A stretch of DNA of 64,000 nt from JAGQPD01 sp020426865. GTDB lineage: Bacteria > Planctomycetota > Planctomycetia > Pirellulales > Pirellulaceae. The notes under the pieces were generated by a model, which worked only from the letters and a program-made list of their open reading frames with translations, made no database searches and was not told the DNA's origin. The translations under genes and the position numbers were made by a program. Below, one piece after another: positions 37,318 through 44,963 of the stretch (its first letter is position 1; every line of letters starts with the position of its first letter). Location of the stretch: contig JAWKTN010000003.1 in NCBI GenBank assembly GCA_041399065.1, forward strand, positions 372,001 to 436,000, written 5' to 3'.

Positions 37318-38008
37318 TCGGTGCTGTAACTGGAGCGATATTCGACGTGATTTGGGAGAGTACCAGAAAAACTTCGACCATTAAGTGCCCCGACTCTGCA
37401 ACCATCAAAATGCACGGGAGCAACGACGAACAATCGGGTAAAGGTCATCCTCGCGGATGACCCTCCCCACACTACCGTACTGCGGGTGCGCATACGGCGG
37501 TTCAACGAAGTGGAGCAACCTCGGCCCACTGAGTCTTCATGCTGATCACACCTTGTGCGGCATGCCACACGCGTGGCATACCGACGCCGCTGGCAATGGC
37601 CTTGGCGACGTGCCAGTAGGCTTGCCGGCTGCGAGCGTGGTGGATCGCCTGACGTCGTGTCACTCCGAGTCGCCGCCCTTTCCGACCTCGTAAAGCGGTC
37701 CTTTCCGCCCACGGCGTCGCAGCAAGCGACGCTCATCCGTCGCTAGAAATCGCCGTCTAACGCTCTAAAAGCAAAGCCCGTGGCAGCGATTTATCTTTTT
37801 ACCGCTACCGATGCGCCAGCATCGCGTCAGTTCGCATGGGAATCATCTTCTACTTTATTCCCTCTTGAACTCTGCCGTGTACTGACGACGTCCACGACTA
37901 TCCGTTTCCGATTGCTTCTTCCTTGGCATCACTTGGCACTCCTTTGCCCACCAGTTTAACATCAAAATTAAGCAGATGAAGTGTCCGGCAAACTAGGAGC
38001 ACCTCAAT
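37318..38008. other. Intergenic stretch with direct repeat copy 2
   Basis: About 690 bp. The first 100 bp hold the possible out-of-frame tail of the membrane ORF; 37716-37870 is the second copy of the long direct repeat. The remaining sequence shows no supported gene. It ends at the 3' end of the Rhs partner gene on the minus strand. Confidence 0.55.
37716..37870 (+). repeat. Long direct repeat, copy 2
   Basis: Matches 35206-35383 in order and orientation, including GCTAGAAATCGCC, TAACGCTCTAAAAGCAAAG, CGCTACCGATGCGCCAGCA and the TTCTACTTTATTCCCTCTTG end. The two copies bracket about 2.3 kb that includes the inverted repeats and the small membrane ORF. Confidence 0.9.
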
Positions 38009-38557
38009 TCACCAATTAAAACTATAGATGACAAACAGTGACGCTTGGGTTTTGTCGAACATTACGATGAAATTGTCGCCTTCATCGCGCCAGTTTCCAA
38101 CATACAAGTCGCAATCTTCGCGCCCAAGTGCAGGCCACCACTCTGGGCCCGCGTGTAACGCCACAAGACGTCTCCACGCCACGATCTCTTCGTGTTGTTC
38201 CGGCGAAGCCTTCACGAGATTCCATAACCTAACGGCAACATCCACTTCCTCGCCTATCTGGTCGATACGAAATACGGCAGTCTGGATCCCAAGAGGACTT
38301 TTTTCCCCGGAAATCAAAGTCCCTTTCATCGGCTTTGACTTTCCAATTTCTGATTGAAGGTCCTGCAGCGGGAATGGCCACGCCGTTGAGTCCGTCAGTG
38401 CCATGTCATGATTACTTCCGCTACGCAACCATCCCCAAGTCTGACACAAGATTTCGCAGAGACCAAGAGCAGCTAGTATTACGGTTGAGACACCCAATAC
38501 GAGCGTAATCAAGCGAATTGTCGGTGCCCTCAGGTTTGAAATGCTATGCCGATTCAT
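38009..38557 (-). CDS. Membrane-anchored protein, candidate immunity partner of the Rhs tip
   Basis: 182 residues from MNRHSISNL (ATG 38557). The start follows the stop of the Rhs fragment by a single base (TGA-C-ATG), so translation is almost surely coupled. One N-terminal membrane helix (about 16-38; LITLVLGVSTVILAALGLCEIL) leads to a soluble domain with ESWWPALGRED-like segments and a C-terminal FIVMFDKTQASLFVIYSFNW. I recognise no family. Position directly behind a polymorphic-toxin-like C-terminus is what immunity genes show, and a membrane anchor would suit a toxin met at the envelope. This role is inferred from context only. Confidence 0.65.
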   Translation of the reverse strand: MNRHSISNLRAPTIRLITLVLGVSTVILAALGLCEILCQTWGWLRSGSNHDMALTDSTAWPFPLQDLQSEIGKSKPMKGTLISGEKSPLGIQTAVFRIDQIGEEVDVAVRLWNLVKASPEQHEEIVAWRRLVALHAGPEWWPALGREDCDLYVGNWRDEGDNFIVMFDKTQASLFVIYSFNW

Positions 38558-38558
38558 G

Positions 38559-39395
38559 TCATCTGAGCCCACCAGACCAAATAATGAGAGGTGGTGGACC
38601 ATTAAACCAGTCCTCTGGTATATCGGCTGGTGTGCCATCGCCAAACGTAGGTGAATCGCCTCCAGGCCGACCAGTCAATAGCGAGCCAGAGTCGAGTTTA
38701 AATTTGCAGCAGGAAATGATTTCGTCATCACCTTTTAGTGGAACTCGAATGCTGCCCCCGGGCACGCGTTGAAGCGGATGATTGACACCTGCTTCGCCTT
38801 GACAACCTGCGCAATACCTGCCTTCTCGATCGTTGTGCAGTGCCTGAATCGTATGCTCCCAGTTCGTGTTCAGGTCGCCGCCATTAGTCTGACTATAGTA
38901 TTGTGCGATGTCTCTATTGTCTTCAAGACATTGTGAACAGCGACATCCGAGCCTTCGTGCCATTAAGCCACCGGCTATGCAATGTCGCAGCGCGCTGTTT
39001 TCTCGATCTGGAAGTCCACTCGCAGGACCACGAGCTTTCACCTCGATATCAATTTGAATGGCATCAGCCGAAAAATACTTATACCAATTACCCCAACAAG
39101 CACACTTGCAGCGAGCTTTCGCCCAGTTGGAAGCGTCTTCTGTTCTGAAGGGAATTGGCGGGCGAATATCGCTGAATGTATTATCGCTGCAATCAAACAT
39201 ATCCCAGCATTCATGGCCCATAGGATCGGTGCGCCGAATCGGCACTCCGCCGGAATACTCATAAAGGTTAAACCGACTCCCCTCGTATTCAATCGGGTCC
39301 CTCGTTACGAACCTCCCCAACTGCGGATGGTAATACCGATTCCGGTAGTAGTGCATCCCCGTCTCGGTATCGAGCCTCCGGCCCGTGTACGTCAC
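38559..39395 (-). CDS. Orphan Rhs C-terminal tip with cysteine-rich putative toxin domain
   Basis: 278 residues from a GTG; the preceding in-frame codons contain a TGA four codons upstream, so no longer Rhs protein is encoded. The first 40 residues are the end of the Rhs core (VTYTGRRLDTETGMHYYRNR, QLGRFVTRDPIEYEGSRFNL, then DPMG-H, usual junction to the variable tip). The tip is rich in cysteine and carries ENSALRHCIAGGLMARRLGC...LHNDREGRYC, which recalls the RHxxW...LHNxxxGR pattern of a domain (DUF6973-like) found at the end of polymorphic toxins; this assignment is tentative. Missing are the YD-repeat barrel and signal. It could be a displaced tip, kept for recombination, or a relic. A coupled partner gene follows. 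Confidence 0.7.
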   Translation of the reverse strand: MTYTGRRLDTETGMHYYRNRYYHPQLGRFVTRDPIEYEGSRFNLYEYSGGVPIRRTDPMGHECWDMFDCSDNTFSDIRPPIPFRTEDASNWAKARCKCACWGNWYKYFSADAIQIDIEVKARGPASGLPDRENSALRHCIAGGLMARRLGCRCSQCLEDNRDIAQYYSQTNGGDLNTNWEHTIQALHNDREGRYCAGCQGEAGVNHPLQRVPGGSIRVPLKGDDEIISCCKFKLDSGSLLTGRPGGDSPTFGDGTPADIPEDWFNGPPPLIIWSGGLR

Positions 39396-39971
39396 CGCAT
39401 TGTCAACTCACTCGCCAAATCCACCTTCCGCTCGGTGCGGTCGCCATTGATAGCGGTTGAGCACGGAAAGGAGAGGGGCGTGTATGGCGTATCGGTGCTA
39501 CCGTCCTATCCCCATATCGTACTGCCAATGCCTCGATGTTGTCCAGTTGCTCGGCTTGGTCGCACCTTCCATTCTGTTCCGGGTGTCGCGGATGTGCCCG
39601 TTTGCTGATCGTCGGTTTGAGGTCGTCGAGCGCAATGCTTTGTGGTTCGAGGTATTCGGACTAGGCAAAGTCGGGAAAGGCCCATTAAGGTCCAAATTAT
39701 AGACTCTTCATTTACCTCGTGGCGATTGCCAGGGACATAGATAGCTCCGGCCGATCCCCCGGCCGATGAGTTAAACATCGACACCCGTACCCGGCACGTA
39801 GACCCTCAAGGAATTGACTTTCGCGGGCCATTGTCAATTGAAAAATCACTGCAACAAAATCTATTTGTGGTGAATTGCGGCTGACAACGTTCACGCGTAG
39901 TCGTGGATCGACGATTCATCTCTCCGACCGGTGCCCCCCCCTGCGCCTAGACAACGTGACACTTGCACCCT
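39396..39971. other. Degraded sequence upstream of the Rhs tip
   Basis: 576 bp without a supported gene. If the Rhs tip once belonged to a full protein, its barrel should be encoded here on the minus strand, but all three frames are interrupted and I found no YD-repeat. Short open frames of 60-90 codons exist without start signals. Confidence 0.5.
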
Positions 39972-40572
39972 TCATGCAGATGCGTCGCGACGGCTTAAAT
40001 GCCAAATCGTAACGATGCAACATACCGAGGATATCACGACAGCGGTCCATGCCACGCCTTGCTGAACGGGTTCGGACAGCTCCGCGAATTTCACCACCAT
40101 CCGGAAGAAATTGATGCCACTGTTGATGGCCAGGTGCCCCACAACGGTGGGCCAGATCGATCCCGTCTTCCAGGCAACATAACCGAGATAGAGACCAATC
40201 AGCGTCGCGAACACAATCGTCGCTGGGATCAAATGTGCCAATCCGAATAGCAAACTAGTTACCAGAATGCCGCGCGACGAGGCCAAACGAACCTGGCCCG
40301 ATAACGATCACAAGTAGGAACGATGCCGGTGTCAGCAAGATTTCCCCCAGGGACTTGCCGATGATGTCGGGGGGAGTACCCGTGGCGATCAGGTACCCGA
40401 CCAATGCGCTCACCAATACAACCTGGGATGCCACGGCCGCGGCGAGCGCTACGATCCAAGCCAACCACACGGACCAGATGCGCGGCCGCGCGGCAGTTGG
40501 CGGGCTATCTCGCGGCCCAGTCTCCGCGAGGAAGTCCGTGACCACTTCAGGAATTCGTTCGTCATCCGTCAT
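39972..40572 (-). pseudogene. CPBP-family intramembrane protease remnant (deleted motif, frameshift)
   Basis: Two overlapping frames make up the remains. The first (40572 down to 40255) has a cytosolic start and two membrane helices (SVWLAWIVALAAAVASQVVL, TPASFLLVIVIGPGSFGLVA) and then runs to a stop in another frame. The second (about 40286 to 39972) holds SSRGILVTSLLFGLAHLIP, GLYLGYVAWKTGSIWPTVVGH and two helices, i.e. CPBP motifs 2-4. Motif 1 (EExxxR, which provides the catalytic glutamates) and its helix are absent: the join goes from VIVIGPG to ASSRGIL. A deletion plus a frameshift thus inactivated it. Intact relatives (Rce1/Abi family) are membrane proteases, often linked to bacteriocin immunity. 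Confidence 0.75.
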
Positions 40573-40717
40573 CGTAAGTCAATGTAACCGGAGGCCTCTC
40601 AGCGGCCAATACCTTGTAGTTCGAGGTATTCAAGCGATGCGACCCGCGTCGACATTGTCATAACATTCGCGACCAGCAGCTGCCGATCGCACGTGCAAGG
40701 AAAAATGACTGTGAACA

Positions 40718-42736
40718 TTACCCCAACAAAACGGCTTGATGATCGTTACGGCAGACATCGACGACTTGCGTCGTGACCAGTTCTGCCTCTTCCGACGTGA
40801 GTGTACGCTGATCGGATCGTAGTGTAAACGAAAACAGGATTCGTTTCTTATCCGGCCCGTCTTTCTGAGGGTCGCGATACGTTTCCAGGTAGTCAACCTG
40901 CGACAACAGATCGCCGCCGGCCTGCTGGATTGTTTCCTCTAGCTGCGACCAGCGAACCGATTCGGGCACAATCAGATTCAGTTCTCGACGAATCGCCGGG
41001 AAAGTGCTTTCGGGCAAGTATTGCGGTATGAGTACCGCATGACGCAGGAGCTGATCGATTCGCAGTTCCGCGACAACGGTGTCCGATCGGACAGAAAAAC
41101 GTCCCTTTGCATTGTCGGAAACATGCCCCAAGAATCCGAACCGATTGCCGGCCAGCGTCAGGCGGCAGCATTGCCCTGCGGTGAAAAACGGGTCTTCGAA
41201 ATCTTCCGTCTTCAACTTGGCACCCACGTGCAAAGCCTGCAACAGGGACAGGATGGCCCCCTTTACTTCGAAAAATCCACGTCCGCTGACAATCCCCAAC
41301 ATCGTAGGCTCTTGTGGTAATCCGTTCGGTTCAGCGAGATAGACGCGCGCCGTTTCAAACAATTCAATTCGGGAATTGCCCGCAGCCTCATTGGATTGTT
41401 TCGCGGCCAGGAGACTGGGGAGCAGGCTTCGACGCAGGTGATCCGCACCGCGCAGCATCGCCGTTCCAACGGTCAATGCAGGGGCTGTTGTCCAGGCATG
41501 AAAGGCGTCGGACCACTCTTTGCTTACGACGCTCGTCGTGTATGCTTCGTCGAAACCGAGACCAATAAGACAATCGCGCAGGACGGCACCAGCCCGATCC
41601 GCGTCCGAACGGCGAGAGGAGACCATCGAGACTCCCACGTCTTCGGGGATTTGATCGTAGCCGTAAACGCGCGCCACTTCTTCGACCAAGTCGGCTTCGC
41701 GTGTAAGGTCCCGCCGCCACGATGGGATCGACACGGTAATCGAGCTTTTGTCATGTTGAACTTGATGTAGCCCGAGTGCCGTCAGTATCTGCTCCACCTT
41801 TGCCGGGGGAACGTCGATTCCCAGGATTCGCTTTAGCGTGTGATATCGCAGCGTTACCGGCACTACGGTGGGGCGTGGGACAGCAACCACATCGACGCAG
41901 CCATCAGCCAGTTCTCCGCCGGCAATTTGCAGGATCAACTCACAACAACGTCGACTCGCCCAGTCAATGCCCTGATCGTCGACACCTCGTTCGAAGCGAT
42001 ACGACGATGGGCTGTGCAAACGTAGCAACCGCGCGGTTGTACGGACGGACAGTGGCGCGAAGTCAGCGGATTCGATCAGGATATTCGTCGTCGTCTCTGA
42101 AACCTCCGAGTCCGCTCCGCCCATCACGCCAGCGAGGGCAACCGGTGATGAGGCGTCGGCGATAACGCACATTGATTCATCGAGTTCATAGGTGCGATGG
42201 TCGATCGCCACCAGTTTCTCACCTTTCCTTGCATGGCGAACGACGATCTGCCCCCCTTTCACCTTGTCGTAGTCAAAGGCGTGCAGAGGCTGGCCGCATT
42301 CCATCAAAACATAATTCGTGGCATCGACGACGTTATTGATTGATGCCACACCGATGGCATTCAGACGATCGACGAGCCAGCTTGGGCTCGGCCCGACCGT
42401 GACGTTCCGTAACAGCCTGGCCGTATACCGGGGACAGAGCTCGGGGGCCTCGACCCTTACGCGTACAAGCTCGCTGACGGGAGAATTGCCGTGCGGCGGC
42501 TGCGGGTTGGGCACCTGGAGCGGCAACTGCCACAACACGGCGACTTCGCGGGCGATGCCGATGTGCCCCAAGCAATCAGGCCGGTTGCTGGTGATTTCTA
42601 TGTCGATGGCAACATCGTCGCCGATGTCCGTCGTCGATTCGTGGTTGAGTCCCGCCATTGCCAATCGCAATGCCAATTCGTCAGGCGACATGGCGAGGTC
42701 GACGTAATCTTGAAGCCAATTCCAGGAAACAATCAT
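40718..42736 (-). CDS. pheT: Phenylalanyl-tRNA synthetase beta subunit, lacking the tRNA-binding insert
   Basis: 672 residues from MIVSWNWLQDYVDL (ATG 42736). Domain order: B1 start, then directly IDIEITSNRPDCLGHIGIAREVAVLW (B1/B5 segment), B3/B4 editing region (VVDATNYVLMECGQPLHAFD), B5 (LKRILGIDVPPAKVEQILTAL), the catalytic-like core (VEEVARVYGYDQIPE) and the C-terminal FDX-ACB anticodon-binding domain (LPESTFPAIRRELNLIVPE). The roughly 110-residue EMAP/OB-type tRNA-binding domain, present after about residue 40 in E. coli PheT, is missing between AGLNHESTTDIGD and VAIDIE. With PheS it forms the alpha2beta2 enzyme charging tRNA-Phe. It lies 125 bp after pheS. Confidence 0.95.
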   Translation of the reverse strand: MIVSWNWLQDYVDLAMSPDELALRLAMAGLNHESTTDIGDDVAIDIEITSNRPDCLGHIGIAREVAVLWQLPLQVPNPQPPHGNSPVSELVRVRVEAPELCPRYTARLLRNVTVGPSPSWLVDRLNAIGVASINNVVDATNYVLMECGQPLHAFDYDKVKGGQIVVRHARKGEKLVAIDHRTYELDESMCVIADASSPVALAGVMGGADSEVSETTTNILIESADFAPLSVRTTARLLRLHSPSSYRFERGVDDQGIDWASRRCCELILQIAGGELADGCVDVVAVPRPTVVPVTLRYHTLKRILGIDVPPAKVEQILTALGLHQVQHDKSSITVSIPSWRRDLTREADLVEEVARVYGYDQIPEDVGVSMVSSRRSDADRAGAVLRDCLIGLGFDEAYTTSVVSKEWSDAFHAWTTAPALTVGTAMLRGADHLRRSLLPSLLAAKQSNEAAGNSRIELFETARVYLAEPNGLPQEPTMLGIVSGRGFFEVKGAILSLLQALHVGAKLKTEDFEDPFFTAGQCCRLTLAGNRFGFLGHVSDNAKGRFSVRSDTVVAELRIDQLLRHAVLIPQYLPESTFPAIRRELNLIVPESVRWSQLEETIQQAGGDLLSQVDYLETYRDPQKDGPDKKRILFSFTLRSDQRTLTSEEAELVTTQVVDVCRNDHQAVLLG

Positions 42737-42861
42737 GTTTTGACCCAGCAAGTATTCTCAAAAAAAGTGTATTCGCGATGAAACAACTATTCGACACGGC
42801 AATGGTTGTGGTATTGTTTCCCGTGGTCCTGGTAACGTGGCAGTTGTGCGACACACCGCCG

Positions 42862-43869
42862 TCAGAATTGCTGCAGAAACCGCACATCATTGCGATAGAA
42901 TTCGCGGATATCAGTAACATTATGACGTCTCATACAAAGCCGCTCAATTCCCAATCCGAAAGCAAAGCCACTAACTTCTTCGGGGTCGTACCCCACGGCA
43001 CTCAGCACATTCGGATCAACCATCCCGGCCCCGCCAAATTCCACCCAGTTGCCATTCCACCAGAAATCCGCCTCGACACTGGGTTCCGTGAAGGGAAAGA
43101 ACGAGGGGCGGAATCGTACGTGGACGTCGGCACCCAAATAGCTGCTGGCGAACATCCGCAGCACACTCTTCAAGTCCGCCATGGTCACGTGACGATCGAT
43201 TAGTAGGCCTTCCATTTGGTGGAACATGGGATAATGGGTCGCGTCGGCCGTATCCGGGCGGTAGACACGACCTAACGAAATAATACGTATCGGCCAAGGC
43301 CGTGATTCCATTACGCGGATCTGTACGGTGCTGGTTTGGCTTCGCAACAGCATCGGCACGGCAGGACCAACATTGACGTAGAAATTGTCAAGCGGATCGC
43401 GCGCGGGATGTTCAGCGGGGATGTTCAGCGCGTCGAAATTATGCCGCTCATCCTCCACCTCGGGGCCCTCCGCCACTTCAAATCCCAGACGCCCCATGAT
43501 CTCTTTCAATTCATTGATGGTTTGCGTCAGAGGATGCAAGTGCCCTCGGGGAGCTGCGATACCGGGGAGCGAGTGGTCGATTGCCGGCTGTGCTGTACCG
43601 CCGGATTGCGATTGGACGCGAGCGCAGGCCGCTTCAAACGCATCTTGCACCAGCTGTTTTACTTCATTCAACCGTTGCCCCGCCGCCTTCCGATCGTCCG
43701 CCGCAACGGATCCCATCTGTTTTTGAACAGTTTTCAGTCGTCCGCTCTTGGCACCCAGGAATGAAATGCGGGCTTCTTCGAGAGCGTCTTCGGTGTGAGC
43801 CAAGTTAAACGCTTCAATTGCCGCTTCCAGCAGCGCGTCCAATTGCCCTACAAATTCACTCAAGCTCAT
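42862..43869 (-). CDS. pheS: Phenylalanyl-tRNA synthetase alpha subunit
   Basis: 335 residues, the usual length. N-terminal coiled coil (EEARISFLGAKSGRLKTVQK), then the class II catalytic domain: PRGHLHPLTQTINELKEIMGRLGFEVAEGPEVEDERHNFDAL-type motif, motif 2 region (RIISLGRVYRPDTADATHYPMFHQMEG) and motif 3 (GFAFGLGIERLCMRR). It activates phenylalanine in complex with PheT. It lies downstream of rpmI-rplT on the same strand, as in many bacteria, but a terminator after rplT suggests partly separate transcription. Confidence 0.97.
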   Translation of the reverse strand: MSLSEFVGQLDALLEAAIEAFNLAHTEDALEEARISFLGAKSGRLKTVQKQMGSVAADDRKAAGQRLNEVKQLVQDAFEAACARVQSQSGGTAQPAIDHSLPGIAAPRGHLHPLTQTINELKEIMGRLGFEVAEGPEVEDERHNFDALNIPAEHPARDPLDNFYVNVGPAVPMLLRSQTSTVQIRVMESRPWPIRIISLGRVYRPDTADATHYPMFHQMEGLLIDRHVTMADLKSVLRMFASSYLGADVHVRFRPSFFPFTEPSVEADFWWNGNWVEFGGAGMVDPNVLSAVGYDPEEVSGFAFGLGIERLCMRRHNVTDIREFYRNDVRFLQQF

Positions 43870-44023
43870 CAGGCGTCCTTTTTGGTCTGTTCTCTGTCTT
43901 GGAGTGCCAATCCTTTAAGTCACTATCGAGGAGTTTAAGTATGCGACTCGGTCTTGGATTGCAGCGAACGGTCAGCCGAATCAGTTTCGTTGAGGGTGTG
44001 TAATAACTCACCAACTATGAAAA

Positions 44024-44053
44024 CAAGCCGCCGAACTGACGATCGGCGGCTTG
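44024..44053 (-). terminator. Rho-independent terminator after rplT
   Basis: A perfect 11-bp stem: CAAGCCGCCGA (44024-44034) and TCGGCGGCTTG (44043-44053) around an 8-base loop. On the minus strand it is followed by TTTTC. It lies 40 bp after the rplT stop. Confidence 0.88.
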
Positions 44054-44092
44054 AGGAAAGTTTTTCAAAAGTAGATAGAGCGTTTCGTTTGC

Positions 44093-44449
44093 CTAGGCCG
44101 CCAATGCCTGCTTGACGTCGGCGACAATCTGATCGAATGCCTGCGGATCGTGAATGGCGATCTCCGACAACATCTTCCGATCCAGCTCGATATTGGCTTT
44201 GGTCAATCCGTGGATAAACTCGCTGTAGCGCATCCCGCGTTCACGCACTGCGGCCGTGATGCGTGTCACCCACAACCGGCGAAATTCACGCTTGCGGGCG
44301 CGGCGATCCCGAAAGGCGTAGGCGCCGGCGCGTACTAACGTTTCCTTGACACTACGCAACAGTTTACCCCGACCGCCACGGTACCCTTTGGCTTTTCGGA
44401 ACAAACGACGCTTGGCTTTGGCTCGAGCCGCACCTTTAATCGTACGCAT
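44093..44449 (-). CDS. rplT: Ribosomal protein L20
   Basis: 118 residues, full length. The basic N-terminal extension (AKAKRRLFRKAKGYRGGRGK) and the globular C-terminus (FRDRRARKREFRRLWVTRI, MRYSEFIHGLTKANIELDRK) are typical. L20 binds 23S rRNA early in 50S assembly and, in several bacteria, represses its own operon. It follows rpmI by 152 bp, an unusually wide gap for this pair, and is closed by a strong terminator. Confidence 0.97.
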   Translation of the reverse strand: MRTIKGAARAKAKRRLFRKAKGYRGGRGKLLRSVKETLVRAGAYAFRDRRARKREFRRLWVTRITAAVRERGMRYSEFIHGLTKANIELDRKMLSEIAIHDPQAFDQIVADVKQALAA

Positions 44450-44601
44450 GACTTATTTTCTTACCGTCCGTTGGGGCCGCCGAAAACGACCGATGTTCTG
44501 TGATTCAAAGATATCTGTACTTATAACTGATGGATGTCGATTCGATGCTTGCCGACTGATAATGATATTGATTGACGGCGACGCGTGGGCCGACATCATC
44601 G

Positions 44602-44805
44602 TCAGTAGCTGTAGCGATTCAAGGCAATTTGGATATTGGTTTCCATACAGGTGGCGACGGTGGTTGTGCCACGCAGATTGCGTCGTCGCTTCTTGCTCAT
44701 CCGGGCCGCCAAGTGGCTCGTACCGGCCTGCCGATGCTTCGCCTTACCCGAGGCGGTTAGACGAAACCGCTTCTTGGTTCCTTTGTGTGTCTTCTGCTTT
44801 GGCAT
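44602..44805 (-). CDS. rpmI: Ribosomal protein L35
   Basis: 67 residues from MPKQKTHKG (ATG 44805), with CAGGGTAACC just upstream. The sequence MPKQKTHKGTKKRFRLTASG and SHLAARMSKKRRRNLRGTT is diagnostic of L35, a small 50S component. In many bacteria infC lies directly upstream; here the upstream gene is a histidine kinase, so infC is elsewhere or was separated. Confidence 0.95.
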   Translation of the reverse strand: MPKQKTHKGTKKRFRLTASGKAKHRQAGTSHLAARMSKKRRRNLRGTTTVATCMETNIQIALNRYSY

Positions 44806-44963
44806 CTGGTTACCCTGAATCTCGCTTATAGGCAACGGGGAAACCCACGATTCTAGGGATCTTTTCGTCCAGCGCGAAGGGGTATTTTAAGATTTCTCGC
44901 CGGGCGATTCTGCCGGAAAAGGGGCGGATAACGACCGGAATGCTGATTACGACCAAAGGGAGC

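Noticed and set aside
39396..39790. Rhs barrel remnant upstream of the tip
   Set aside because: All three minus frames are interrupted and none shows YD-repeat motifs, so I could not support it beyond the last residues of the core.
44806..44963. infC upstream of rpmI
   Set aside because: The interval is too short and has no IF3-like frame; the next gene is the histidine kinase.
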